64,000 nucleotides of DNA from Streptomyces sp. DH12 (GTDB lineage: Bacteria; Actinomycetota; Actinomycetes; Streptomycetales; Streptomycetaceae). Location: positions 162,640-226,639 of the forward strand of contig NZ_JAHWGT010000009.1 of NCBI RefSeq assembly GCF_020873895.1. The letters run 5' to 3'. A program made the position numbers and the translations under genes. Numbering within the stretch: the first letter of the stretch is position 1; each line of letters begins with the position of its first letter. A model generated the notes under the pieces. It made no database searches and was not told the origin of the DNA. It saw only the letters and a list, made by a program, of their open reading frames with translations. Positions 29,748 to 38,284 of the stretch are shown here, one piece after another.

Positions 29748-30067
29748 TTGTCCACAGAGCCGATGCGGCGGGAAATGTTATCCACAGGCTGTGGGGAAGA
29801 GATGTGGACTTCTGAATTGATCAATCGGGAAGTGGGGTGCCCGGTAGCGGTTTCCACGCTCAAACCTGCACTGGACACTCATTCGGGTGGGAATTCCTCG
29901 CCCTAATGGGGTGAACATGGGAATTGGGGTGACGGGGTCGACAAAGTCACCTGTGGACATCGGTGAGGTGACTACACCGATTTATCGACCTTGTCCGGAT
30001 CGCGGAGGGGTGGGCCTCTCCTCGGATGTCGACTTGTCCCCAGGTTGAGAGCCCTTCCTGTGGATAA
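29748..30067. other. DnaA-box cluster between serS and pheA
   Basis: Perfect boxes: TTGTCCACA 29748-29756 (+), TTATCCACA 29778-29786 (+) and TGTGGATAA 30059-30067 (TTATCCACA on minus). One-mismatch boxes: TGTGGACAT 29952-29960 (minus) and TTGTCCCCA 30034-30042 (+). Weaker ones lie at 29731, 29790 (minus), 29803 (minus), 29982 and 29991. The 600-base spacer (29603-30202) is clearly more A+T rich than the genes and has no coding signal. In S. coelicolor a high-affinity DnaA-titrating cluster (D78) was reported close to oriC; this is probably its equivalent. Confidence 0.88.
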
Positions 30068-30202
30068 CTCGCCGTCTGTGGCCGGGGTCGCCCAAGCCCT
30101 GCGAGGGCGCCCCCCCCCGGGGCCTCGCCCGGCGCCGGCCCCGCCCGTACGGTCCGGACTCGTACGGTCCGGCCTCGAGCCGCCTCTGCGTCCCGCCGGG
30201 CC

Positions 30203-31141
30203 TCAGCCCTCGCGGCCGTCCATGCACCGCGTCAGCCAGTCCGCCGCCGCCGTGAAATCGGAGTCGGTCGTACCGGGGCGCAGCGCGCGCACGTCCGCGG
30301 CGGAGACGCCCGCCCGCGGATACGAACCGAGGAACCGCACCTTCGGGCAGATCCGCTTCAGCCCCATCAGCGCCTCACCCATCCGCCGGTCCGCGACGTG
30401 CCCCTCGGCGTCGACGGCGAAGCAGTAGTTGCCGATGCCCGCGCCCGTGGGCCGCGACTGGATCAGCATCAGGTTGACGCCGCGTACCGCGAACTCCTGG
30501 AGCAGCTCCAGCAGGGCGCCGGGATGGTCGTCCCGCAGCCACAGCACCATCGACGTCTTGTCCGCGCCCGTCGGCGCGGAGGGTCTCGCCGGCCGACCCA
30601 CCAGCACGAACCGCGTCTCGGCGTTCGCCGCGTCGTGGATGTCCTCGACCAGCGCCTCCAGCCCGTACGTCGCCGCGGCGAACGCGCCCGCGAACGCCGC
30701 GTCGTGCCTGCCCTCCTGCACCAGGCGGGCCCCGTCGGCGTTGGACGCGGCCGACTCCCACACCGCCTCCGGCAGATGGCGGCGCAGCCAGTTCCGCACC
30801 TGCGGCTGCGCCACGGGGTGCCCCGTCACCGTCTTGACGTCGGTCAGGGCCGTGCCCGGCCGCACCAGCAGCGCGAAGGCGATCGGCAGCAGCACCTCGC
30901 GGTAGATCATCAGCGGCTCGCCGGAGGCCAGCTCGTCGAGGGTCGCGGTGACCCCGCCCTCCACCGAGTTCTCGATCGGTACGAGGGCGGCGGCCGCCTC
31001 GCCGTTGCGCACGGCGTCCAGGGCGGCGGGCACCGACACCATCGGCACCAGCTCCCGCGTCGCGGCTTCCGGCAGCGTGCGCAGGGCCGCCTCCGTGAAA
31101 GTGCCCTCGGGACCGAGATACGTGAATCGCGTGGCCGACAT
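30203..31141 (-). CDS. pheA: Prephenate dehydratase
   Basis: 312 residues. Converts prephenate to phenylpyruvate in phenylalanine synthesis. The catalytic domain starts TYLGPEGTFTEAAL and contains PIENSVEGGV and the TRF motif (NAETRFVLVG) with the catalytic Thr. A C-terminal ACT domain (VLWLRDDHPGALLELLQEFAVRGVNLMLIQSRPTG) binds Phe for feedback control, with QSRP in place of the usual ESRP. There is no chorismate mutase domain, as normal in actinobacteria. The start is the ATG at 31141. Confidence 0.95.
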   Translation of the reverse strand: MSATRFTYLGPEGTFTEAALRTLPEAATRELVPMVSVPAALDAVRNGEAAAALVPIENSVEGGVTATLDELASGEPLMIYREVLLPIAFALLVRPGTALTDVKTVTGHPVAQPQVRNWLRRHLPEAVWESAASNADGARLVQEGRHDAAFAGAFAAATYGLEALVEDIHDAANAETRFVLVGRPARPSAPTGADKTSMVLWLRDDHPGALLELLQEFAVRGVNLMLIQSRPTGAGIGNYCFAVDAEGHVADRRMGEALMGLKRICPKVRFLGSYPRAGVSAADVRALRPGTTDSDFTAAADWLTRCMDGREG

Positions 31142-31176
31142 ACCGGTCACCCTAATGCGCGCCGACCCCGCGCGGC

Positions 31177-32421
31177 TCATGCCTCGAACAGCCGCTGACC
31201 CACGTACTCGCCGTCCGCCGGACCGCCCGGCACGGCGAACAGCGCGCTCGCCTCGTGCCGGATGAACGCCGACAGGGCGTCGCCCCGGTCGAGTTTCCGC
31301 TGGACCGGGACGAACGCCCGCCTCGGGTCCGCCTGCCAGCAGACGAACAGCAGTCCGGCGTCCGGCGTCCCGTCCGGGCCGATCCCGTCGTGGAACGAGA
31401 ACGGGCGGCGCAGCATCGTCGCGCCCCCGTTCTGCTCGGGCGCCGAGATGCGCGCGTGCGCGTCGGCCGGGATCACCGGCTTGCCGTCCGCGCCCAGCCT
31501 GTCCAGGTCCGGTTCTGTCGTCTCGGTGCCGCCGGTGAGGGGGGCGCCGTCGGACTTCCGGCGGCCTATGACGGCCTCCTGGTGCTTCAGCGGCAGGGCG
31601 TCCCAGTCGTCGAGCAGCATCCGGATGCGCCGGACCACCGCGTACGACCCGCCCGTCATCCAGGGCTGGGCCCCGCCGGCGGCGACGAAGACGTGCCGGT
31701 CGAAGCCCGGGTCGGTGGGCTTGGGGTTGCCCGTGCCGTCGACCTGCCCCATCAGGTTGCGGGCGGTCATGGGCTGCGCCGTCGCGCCCGGCGAGCGGTT
31801 GAAGCCGTTCATCTGCCAGCGCACCCTCGCCGCGGCGCCCGCCTCCTGCTGGACCGTGCGCAGCGCGTGGAACGCGACGAGCGCGTCGTCGGCGCCGATC
31901 TGCACCCACAGGTCGCCGTCGGACCGCTTGGGGTCCAGCCGGTCGGACGAGAACGCCGGCAGCGGCTCCAGCTCCTCCGGCCGCCGCGCCACCAGCCCCG
32001 TACGGTCGAAGAACGACCGCCCGAAGCCGAACGTGACCGTCAGGGAGCAGGGTCCCGCGTCCCGCGCGACACTGCCGTCGCCCGGGCCCACCGGCTCCCC
32101 CGCCATCAGCAGCTCGGCCGCCCGCGACCAGCGCCGCAGCAGGGCGACGGCCTCCTTGCGCCCGGCGCCCGGCGCCAGGTCGAACGCGACGAGGTGGCCG
32201 CGCGCTTGCAGCGGCTGGAGGATGCCCGCCTGGTGGGCCCCCCGGAACGGCACGCGCGTCGAACCGACGGTCGTCAGCGCCGGGCCCGTCGTACCGGAAC
32301 CGCCGCCGAGCACCGCGTGGCCGACGGCGCCACCGGCCGCGCCGACCGCGAGCCCCGTCGCACCCGCGGCGCCCACGGTGCCGAGCAGCCGCCGCCTCGA
32401 AATCTCCAGGTTGTCGCTCAT
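31177..32421 (-). CDS. dtpA: Tat-exported DyP-type peroxidase (DtpA/EfeB family)
   Basis: 414 residues. The twin-arginine signal (SRRRLLGTVGAAGATGLAVG) directs folded, haem-loaded export. DyP marks are the GxxDG motif (MGQVDGTGNPKP) with the catalytic Asp, the proximal haem His in AHARISAPE and the distal Arg in RRPFSFHDG. The neighbourhood (copCD, PCuAC, sco) matches that of S. lividans DtpA, reported to be needed for maturation of the copper radical oxidase GlxA and morphogenesis. EfeB-type iron uptake is less likely because efeO/efeU are absent. It lies 8 bases downstream of copCD. Confidence 0.92.
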   Translation of the reverse strand: MSDNLEISRRRLLGTVGAAGATGLAVGAAGGAVGHAVLGGGSGTTGPALTTVGSTRVPFRGAHQAGILQPLQARGHLVAFDLAPGAGRKEAVALLRRWSRAAELLMAGEPVGPGDGSVARDAGPCSLTVTFGFGRSFFDRTGLVARRPEELEPLPAFSSDRLDPKRSDGDLWVQIGADDALVAFHALRTVQQEAGAAARVRWQMNGFNRSPGATAQPMTARNLMGQVDGTGNPKPTDPGFDRHVFVAAGGAQPWMTGGSYAVVRRIRMLLDDWDALPLKHQEAVIGRRKSDGAPLTGGTETTEPDLDRLGADGKPVIPADAHARISAPEQNGGATMLRRPFSFHDGIGPDGTPDAGLLFVCWQADPRRAFVPVQRKLDRGDALSAFIRHEASALFAVPGGPADGEYVGQRLFEA

Positions 32422-32429
32422 GTCCAAGG

Positions 32430-34382
32430 TCAACCGATCTTCACGTTCTTGTCGATGGTGGTCTGATCGATGTCTGAGGTGCGCACGGTCACCCGCACCC
32501 GCCAGTCGCCCGGCATCGGCAGCTGTGCCGAGCGCGCCGTCCAGCGGCCCGGGGCGTCCCGGTCGAGGGGGACGGGCAGCGGCCCGATGTCCTGCGCGTC
32601 GAGCGTGAACGACACCTTCAGTTCGGCCACGTCCCGCGGCCGGCCGTCCGGCCCGTCGACGGCCACGCGCAGCGCGTTGCCCCCGGACCTGCCGGGGTCG
32701 AGGTTCAGCCGGACGGTGCCCTTGCCGTTCGGGCCGCCGGTGTCGAACGGCAGGCTCACGTCGACGGGACGGTCCGGCACGGCCGTGGCGGAGGCCGCCT
32801 GCGCCCGGTCGGCCCGCTCCTGCGTCCGCCCCGGCTCGGTCGCGGTGAGCACGGTCGTCACACCGAGGAGGACGACGACGACGGACGCCTCGGCGAGGAC
32901 CGAGCGGCGCAGCCCGGCCCGCGCGGGGTCCGCGTCCCGGACGCGCCGCTCGCGCGCCACCGCCACGGCGGCCCGCTGCCGGGCGAGCTGCGCGGCCCGC
33001 ACGGGGTCGTGCACCGGCCCGGACGCGGCCCCCTCCACGGCCGGCTCCGCCGTCTCCGACGCCTCCGGCCGCTCCGACGCCTCCGGCCGCTCCGACGCCT
33101 CCGGCGCCGTTGACGCCTCCGCCGGAAGTGTCCCGGCGAGCCGGCGGGTCCAGCGCCGCGACACCCAGCCGGCGCCCAGCAGCACGACGATCAGCGCGAC
33201 CTTGGCGAGCAGCAGCCGCCCGTACGCCGTACCGGTCAGCGCCGTCCAGGAGCCCACCTGCCGCCACGACTGGTACAGCCCCGTCCCGACCAGCACCAGC
33301 ACGGCGCCGAACGCCAGCCGCGAGTACCGCAGCACCGCGGCGCGCTCGATCGACGGCGCCCGGTACAGCGCGACGAGCAGCGCGGCGAGGCCGCCCAGCC
33401 AGCCCGCGACGGCCAGCAGGTGCAGCACGTCCAGCGGCATGGCGAGCCACGGCTGGACGCCCGTCGACGCGTGCTCCGACAGCGCCCACGTACCGGCGAG
33501 CCCCGCCGCGACGACCGTCCCGCCGACGCCCAGCCCGTAGACCAGGTCCTGCCGGTCGCCCGGCCCCTCGCGCCGCGCGTACGGACCGAACAGGACGGCG
33601 ACGAACAGCGCCGCCGCCCCCGCGAGCAGCAGCCGGGAGGTGAGCGCGGCACCGGTCTTGGTGGCCAGGACGCCTTGGAGCACACCCGCGTCGAACGCGT
33701 CCCCCAGTTCGCCGGAGCCGGTGTACGGCCCGCGCAGCAGGAGCAGGGCGAGGGTGGCCGCGGTGAGCGTCACCCAGCCGTACGCCACGAGCCGCTGCAC
33801 CGGCCGCACGCCGGCCCCCCGCGGCCAGCACGCCAGCACGAACGCCGCCCCGCCCAGGAGCACGACGAACCCCGCGTACGACGCGTACCGGCCGGCGTCG
33901 TAGAGCACGCCCACGGCACCGCCGCCCGTCCGCTGCTCCGGCAGGACGACCGCGGTCGCGGACGGCGCGCCGATGGAGAAGCTGAACGCCCCCGAGATCG
34001 GGTGGCTGTCCGCCGACACGGCCCGCCAGGCGACGGTGTACGTGCCCTTGGGGAGCCCGTCGCGGAGGTCCACGCCGTACCGGACGAGCGATCCGCTGCA
34101 CAGGTCCTGGAGCTCACCGGTGTCCGCCCGCTTCCCGCTGGGTTCGAGGACGCGGATGCTGTCGTCGCCGAGGGCGACCTGCTCGGAGAAGGTGAGCGTG
34201 ACCCGCTGCGGTGCGGTGGCGACCACCGCACCGTCCTGCGGGTCGCTGCCGGTCAGGGTGGAGTGCGCGGACGCCGCGCCGCACAGCGCGGTGCCGAGCA
34301 GCGCCGCCGTGAGCAGCAGCAGGGCCCCCAGCCGGCGCGGGCGCCGGCTGGGGGAGTGGGGGCGGGGATCGTCGGCGGTCAT
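32430..34382 (-). CDS. Fused CopC-CopD copper resistance/transport protein
   Basis: 650 residues. Signal peptide ending in AASA, then the mature N-terminal His of CopC (HSTLTGSDP), a copper ligand, and the second CopC motif AVSADSHPISGAFSF. From residue ~150 a CopD membrane domain of eight or so helices follows (YASYAGFVVLLGGAAFVLACW, WLAMPLDVLHLLAVAGWLGGLAALL). A charged region carries a hexapeptide tandem repeat (EASERP), then comes a last helix and an extracytoplasmic YtkA-like tail. It probably moves or buffers copper at the membrane for oxidase assembly. Starts at ATG just after the PCuAC gene. Confidence 0.9.
   Translation of the reverse strand: MTADDPRPHSPSRRPRRLGALLLLTAALLGTALCGAASAHSTLTGSDPQDGAVVATAPQRVTLTFSEQVALGDDSIRVLEPSGKRADTGELQDLCSGSLVRYGVDLRDGLPKGTYTVAWRAVSADSHPISGAFSFSIGAPSATAVVLPEQRTGGGAVGVLYDAGRYASYAGFVVLLGGAAFVLACWPRGAGVRPVQRLVAYGWVTLTAATLALLLLRGPYTGSGELGDAFDAGVLQGVLATKTGAALTSRLLLAGAAALFVAVLFGPYARREGPGDRQDLVYGLGVGGTVVAAGLAGTWALSEHASTGVQPWLAMPLDVLHLLAVAGWLGGLAALLVALYRAPSIERAAVLRYSRLAFGAVLVLVGTGLYQSWRQVGSWTALTGTAYGRLLLAKVALIVVLLGAGWVSRRWTRRLAGTLPAEASTAPEASERPEASERPEASETAEPAVEGAASGPVHDPVRAAQLARQRAAVAVARERRVRDADPARAGLRRSVLAEASVVVVLLGVTTVLTATEPGRTQERADRAQAASATAVPDRPVDVSLPFDTGGPNGKGTVRLNLDPGRSGGNALRVAVDGPDGRPRDVAELKVSFTLDAQDIGPLPVPLDRDAPGRWTARSAQLPMPGDWRVRVTVRTSDIDQTTIDKNVKIG
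33054..33105. repeat. 18-bp tandem repeat, ~2.9 copies, inside copCD
   Basis: Unit CTCCGACGCCTCCGGCCG at 33054, 33072 and 33090 (the last partial), exact. It is read on the minus strand as the hexapeptide EASERP in a charged cytoplasmic loop, so copy-number change would not shift the frame. Confidence 0.85.
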
Positions 34383-34404
34383 GTGGGGGTTGTTTCCTCG
34401 TCGT

Positions 34405-34953
34405 TCAGTGCCGCATGCCGTCGTGGTCCGACGGCTGCGGCGAGCCGTGCCCGCCGTGCCCGTCGGTCGCGGCGTGGCCGTCGTGCCGCCCGGTCGCCGG
34501 GTTGTGGGTCCGGTCCTCGACCGGGACCCGGACGTCGATCGCGCCGGACTCCTTGAAGTTCAGTCGGAGGCGGACCGTGTCGCCCTTCTTGGGAGTGCGC
34601 TTCAGCTCCATGAACATCAGGTGGCTGCCGCCGCGCTCCAGCCGGAGTTCACCGTGGGCGGGCACGTCGAAGGAGGTGACCTGCCGCATCTTCTGGTTCT
34701 TCGTCTCGTGCATCTGCACGTCGTCGGAGAGGTCGCTGGTGACGGAGGTGAGGGTGTCCCCGGTGTCACCGGTGTTGGTGACCGTGAGGAAGCCGCCTGC
34801 CATGTCGGCGTTGACCGGTTCGGGGATGAACGCCCCGGCGACCTCCACCCGCGGCTCGCCGTCCGCGGCGCCGGCGGATGAGCAGCCCGCCAGGGCGAGG
34901 CCGGTGACCAGGGCGAGGGCGGCGGAGAGGGCGGTGGTGGTGCGGCGGGTCAC
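34405..34953 (-). CDS. PCuAC-type periplasmic copper chaperone (lipoprotein)
   Basis: 182 residues from a GTG overlapping the sco stop (GTGA). Lipobox LALAGC gives a membrane-anchored lipoprotein. The copper motif H-(M)x..M..Hx M is seen as MHETKNQKM ... VPAHGEL ... SHLMFMEL. The His-rich tail (GRHDGHAATDGHGGHG) could bind further metal. Corresponds to the extracytoplasmic chaperone ECuC of S. lividans, which passes Cu(I) to Sco for assembly of the CuA site of cytochrome c oxidase. Confidence 0.92.
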   Translation of the reverse strand: MTRRTTTALSAALALVTGLALAGCSSAGAADGEPRVEVAGAFIPEPVNADMAGGFLTVTNTGDTGDTLTSVTSDLSDDVQMHETKNQKMRQVTSFDVPAHGELRLERGGSHLMFMELKRTPKKGDTVRLRLNFKESGAIDVRVPVEDRTHNPATGRHDGHAATDGHGGHGSPQPSDHDGMRH

Positions 34954-35648
34954 GGGTTCTCCCCACGGATGAGCTTCGGCAGGTCCTTGGCGTACTCCTC
35001 GACGGTGGTGCTCTCGCCGTAGACGACGTAACCGCGGTCGTTCTTCGGCGAGAACGCCATCACCTGGGCGCCGTGCATGGAGACGATCTTCCCGTCCTTG
35101 TCCTTGGACGGCGGGTCGATGCCGATGCCGAGCTGCCGGGCGCCGGCCTGGATGGTCGGGAAGGGACCGCTGAGCCCGACGAAGCTCGGGTCGCCCGCGG
35201 CGGGCAGCCACTTGGCGAGCTCGGCCGGGGTGTCGCGCTCCGGGTCGGTGGTGACGAAGACGACCTCGAGCTTGTCCCGCTCCGCCTTGGGCAGTTCCTT
35301 CATGGCGGTGGCGAGGTTGCTCATGGTCAGCGGGCAGACGTCCGGGCAGTGCGTGTAGCCGAAGTAGACCAGGGTCGGCTTGCCCTTGGTGCGGGCGCGC
35401 AGGTCGTACGGCTTGCCGGTGGTGTCCGTGAGGACCAGGTCGGGCTTGTCGAAGGGCCGGTCGAGGATCGTGCCGGGCTTGTCGGCGTCGGGGGCCACCG
35501 ACACGTCGGTGACGGGGCTGTCGCCGGAGGTGGAGCCGGTACCGCAGGCGGACAGGGTCAGCACCGACGCGGCGGCGAGGGCGGCGGCTGCCAGCCGGGT
35601 GCGCCGGGCCGCCGGACGGGGCCGCGCGGCGCGGAGGACGTTGCGCAT
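34950..35648 (-). CDS. sco: SCO1/SenC family copper metallochaperone
   Basis: 232 residues from ATG 35648. An alternative ATG at 35696 overlaps the upstream stop (ATGA) and would add 16 residues; it may be used through coupling. Lipobox TLSACG. The thioredoxin-like domain has the CPDVCP copper/redox motif (YTHCPDVCPLTMSNL) and the distant His ligand in MHGAQVMAF. It delivers copper to, or reduces, the CuA site of cytochrome aa3 oxidase. The next gene, the PCuAC chaperone, overlaps its stop. Confidence 0.94.
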   Translation of the reverse strand: MRNVLRAARPRPAARRTRLAAAALAAASVLTLSACGTGSTSGDSPVTDVSVAPDADKPGTILDRPFDKPDLVLTDTTGKPYDLRARTKGKPTLVYFGYTHCPDVCPLTMSNLATAMKELPKAERDKLEVVFVTTDPERDTPAELAKWLPAAGDPSFVGLSGPFPTIQAGARQLGIGIDPPSKDKDGKIVSMHGAQVMAFSPKNDRGYVVYGESTTVEEYAKDLPKLIRGENP

Positions 35649-35692
35649 CACGTTGTCTCTCAGATCAGTCAGGGGCGGGAGGGGGGCGTGGC

Positions 35693-36424
35693 TCATGCGG
35701 AGGCGGAGCGGCGGCGGCCCGCGAGGGCGCCGAAGGCGACGCCGGCGGCTCCGACCAGGATGCCGACGACGCCGAGGACCCGGGCCGTGGTGTCCGTGTC
35801 CTCGTCGTCGGAGGCGACGGCCCGGGAGCCGTCCTCGTCGTCCGCGGGCTTGGCTCCGGCGGCGCCGTGCCCGGCCCCGGCGGCGGTGAGCTCCAGCACG
35901 GGCGCGGGCGAGTCGGGCTCGGCCTTGCCCTCCTCGGGCTCCTCGATCCAGCGCACGACCTCCTTGTTGTCGTACGTCTGGAGGGCCTTGAAGACGAGCC
36001 GGTCGGTGGTCTCGGGGAGCCGGCCGAGCGACACGGGGAACTGCTGGAACTGGCCGGGACCGATCTTCGAGCCGCTCGCCGTCCAGGTGATCTTGGACGG
36101 GGCTTCGGTGATCTTCTTGCCGTGGAGGTCGAGCGGGGTGGCCAGCTTCGCCTTCTCGACCGCGACGGTCCAGCCGGGCACGGGCTGCGGCATCACGGAG
36201 GCGAGGGGGTGGTCCTTCGGGAGGGTGACCTCCAGCTTCACGGTGGAGGCGCCGTCCCGCTCGTTGGGGACCTTGAAGTTGACCGTGGCGTACCCGCCCT
36301 TCGCGGCCGCGCCCTGAGGCTGGACGGTCACGTGGGCGTGGGCGGCGGAGGAGAGCAGGAGGACGGAGGAGACGGCGACGCCCGAGACGAGGGCGAGGCG
36401 CGAGGACGGACGGGTGACGTTCAT
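35693..36424 (-). CDS. YcnI-like copper-binding protein (DUF1775)
   Basis: 243 residues. The signal peptide ends SAAHA and leaves an N-terminal His (HVTVQPQG), the copper ligand of the mono-histidine brace described for YcnI. The DUF1775 fold shows as GGYATVNFKVPNERDG and HPLASVMPQPVPGWTV. An acidic linker (DDEDGSRAVASDDEDTDT) precedes a C-terminal membrane helix and an RRRSASA tail, so it is anchored outside. Promoter-proximal gene of the copper operon; GGAG lies ten bases before the ATG. No recognisable CsoR operator was seen in the 250 bases upstream. Confidence 0.9.
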   Translation of the reverse strand: MNVTRPSSRLALVSGVAVSSVLLLSSAAHAHVTVQPQGAAAKGGYATVNFKVPNERDGASTVKLEVTLPKDHPLASVMPQPVPGWTVAVEKAKLATPLDLHGKKITEAPSKITWTASGSKIGPGQFQQFPVSLGRLPETTDRLVFKALQTYDNKEVVRWIEEPEEGKAEPDSPAPVLELTAAGAGHGAAGAKPADDEDGSRAVASDDEDTDTTARVLGVVGILVGAAGVAFGALAGRRRSASA

Positions 36425-36676
36425 GTGGGAACACTCCAGTGCAGGGGCGGGGCGCCGGCGCGCGGACGTGCGTGCGCGGGGCACGGCGACACCACCACGG
36501 TGAGGTCCGTGTACCGGCACGGGCCGACCGCTCCGGACGGCCGGGCGGGGGCCGCCGCACGGTGGTGTGCGGGACGCGCGCGGGCGCCGGACGGGGACCG
36601 GAAGAGCAGTCGGATGTGTCGGCGCACGGATACGCCGGTGGGGCCGCGGGGGTGGCGGGATGCCGGACCGCGGGGG

Positions 36677-37465
36677 TCAGGCCGCGAGCATGAGCGCGAC
36701 CGGCGGCCCGCGCCTGATCACGGAGTGCTGGAGGGCCCCGGCTGCCGCGGGCGGCGGCACGTCCTCCCGGGCGTGTGCGCCGAGCAGCGCCTCCGCCAGC
36801 AGCGACCGCACCCCGGCGAGCAGGACGCGCACGAGGACCAGCGCCGCGCGCAGAGCCCGTACGAGCGCTTCCTCGGCCGCCTCGACCGCGCCCCGCGCCG
36901 ACAGCTCGGCCAGCCGGCCCAGCCGCAGCAGCGCCAGCTCCCCGCGGCGCAGCAGCCAGCCGGTCACGACGGCGGCGAGCAGATGCCCGAGGACCATCGA
37001 CAGGTTCGGCAGCATCGGCGTCTCGACCGGGACGGCGGTGGTCGCCGGACCGGCGGCGGCCGCGGCGGTCGCCGGGTCGAGGCCCGCGGTCGTCACGATC
37101 CGATGCGCCTCGCCCGGGGTGAGCCCACTGGTGCTCCCGCCGCACATCAGCCGGGCCGCGGCGCGGATCAGCGCGTCTCCGGCGGGGCCTCCGGAAGCGG
37201 CGGGCGCCACGTGCTCCTGTCCGACCCCGAAGAGGGTGTGCAGGCCGAGCTGCCCGCCCGCCAGGGCCGCCGTGATCGCCGGCAGCGAGCGCCGGCGCCC
37301 GGTGAACGGCAGACACAGCACGAGAATCACGGCGAAGCCGACGAGGAACGTCCACCACGGCACGGGCTCGCACGCGGCGAGCGAGTGGCCCAGCGCGGAC
37401 AGCACGAGGCAGACCGCGGTGAACACCGCGGCCCTCAGCAGCCGTGGACCAAGGGGGGCAGACAT
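36677..37465 (-). CDS. Integral membrane protein, unknown
   Basis: 262 residues with hydrophobic segments at about 10-30, 38-53, 65-80 and 160-175, then an amphipathic Ala/Leu/Arg-rich region. The central extracytoplasmic stretch contains Cys, His and Met residues (GQEHVAPAASGG, ARLMCGGSTSG), compatible with metal handling next to the copper genes, but no family was recognised. The gap to the copper operon is 252 bases, so it may be separately expressed. Confidence 0.7.
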   Translation of the reverse strand: MSAPLGPRLLRAAVFTAVCLVLSALGHSLAACEPVPWWTFLVGFAVILVLCLPFTGRRRSLPAITAALAGGQLGLHTLFGVGQEHVAPAASGGPAGDALIRAAARLMCGGSTSGLTPGEAHRIVTTAGLDPATAAAAAGPATTAVPVETPMLPNLSMVLGHLLAAVVTGWLLRRGELALLRLGRLAELSARGAVEAAEEALVRALRAALVLVRVLLAGVRSLLAEALLGAHAREDVPPPAAAGALQHSVIRRGPPVALMLAA

Positions 37466-37686
37466 GGCCCGGCCATCATCCCACCACGCCCCCGCGGTCC
37501 CTACGGCAGGTCCGGTACGTCGCCTTTGGCGCCGGAATCCCGAAAGGCACCTGCCGACGCCCCGTACACCGGCGTCCGGGGCACCCGCATCCGCTGAACG
37601 AGGTAGCCGGCGTCAACTCCATGCTTACCGAGCGAATACAGGGCAATACGTAACGACATGTCGAGCCGCGGCCGGGAGGCTTCAGC

Positions 37687-38133
37687 ATGAGCATCTGGTG
37701 GTCCCTCCATTTGCGGCGCGAGGCTGCGAGCGTCCCGCTCGCCCGTCGCCTCCTCCTCGGCACGATGGAGACCGCGGGCGTCGACCCGGACACCTCCTAC
37801 GACCTGTCGCTCGCCCTCGGGGAGGCCTGCGCGAACGCCGTGGAACACGCCGGGGAGGGCTCGGCGGAGTTCCGGGTGACCGCCTATCTGGACGGGGAGA
37901 GGTGCTGCATCGAGGTGTCCGACTCGGGACCCGGTTTCCCGACCGGTCCGGTGCGTGCGGTGGCGCCCGATCCGGCGCCGGTCGACGCCGAAGGCGGGCG
38001 GGGACTGCGTCTGATCGAGGAGCTGGCCGACCACGTCCACTTCGGCAACAGGGCCGGGCGGGGCGGGGCCGTCGTCTCCTTCGACAAGATCGTGAAGTGG
38101 CGCGCGGGCGCACCTTTGGCCCTGACCTCCTGA
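37687..38133 (+). CDS. RsbW-like ATP-binding protein (anti-sigma/regulatory kinase)
   Basis: 148 residues, GHKL fold. N box SLALGEACANAVEHA, G1 box VSDSGPGFP, G2 box GGRGLRLIEELAD. No sensor or membrane part, as in RsbW/SpoIIAB-type switch kinases. GGGAGG precedes the ATG by about 8 bases. No sigma factor or antagonist is adjacent; the PP2C phosphatase 1.8 kb downstream is a possible partner in a switch. Two parS sites and a bidirectional hairpin follow. Confidence 0.88.
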   Translation: MSIWWSLHLRREAASVPLARRLLLGTMETAGVDPDTSYDLSLALGEACANAVEHAGEGSAEFRVTAYLDGERCCIEVSDSGPGFPTGPVRAVAPDPAPVDAEGGRGLRLIEELADHVHFGNRAGRGGAVVSFDKIVKWRAGAPLALTS

Positions 38134-38139
38134 GGCCCG

Positions 38140-38165
38140 GTCGCCGTTTCACGTGAAACGGCGAC
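38140..38165. other. parS site within a perfect 26-bp palindrome
   Basis: The 16-mer CGTTTCACGTGAAACG (38145-38160) contains the invariant parS core GTTTCACGTGAAAC. The symmetry continues five bases further on each side without a mismatch. Intergenic, seven bases after the ATPase stop. Confidence 0.93.
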
Positions 38166-38208
38166 AGCGCGGCCGGGTCCCGGCCCGGACAGCCGCCTCC
38201 CCCGGCGA

Positions 38209-38224
38209 TGTTTCACGTGAAACA
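38209..38224. other. parS site, perfect consensus
   Basis: TGTTTCACGTGAAACA, identical to the 16-bp parS consensus, 64 bases centre-to-centre from the previous parS. Confidence 0.95.
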
Positions 38225-38226
38225 CG

Positions 38227-38262
38227 AGCGTCCCCCCACCGGTGCTCCGGCGGGGGGACGCT
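38227..38262. terminator. Bidirectional hairpin between convergent genes
   Basis: Perfect 11-bp stem (38227-38237 with 38252-38262, AGCGTCCCCCC/GGGGGGACGCT), with a nested CCGG/CCGG pair in the loop. It lies between the 3' ends of the ATPase gene and the aminopeptidase P gene. Confidence 0.75.
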
Positions 38263-38284
38263 GTCGTCGGTGGGAACGGCCGGC

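Noticed and set aside
31177-32421. Interpretation of the DyP peroxidase as EfeB of an iron-uptake operon
   Set aside because: No EfeU permease or EfeO is adjacent, whereas four copper genes are; the copper-linked DtpA identity fits better.
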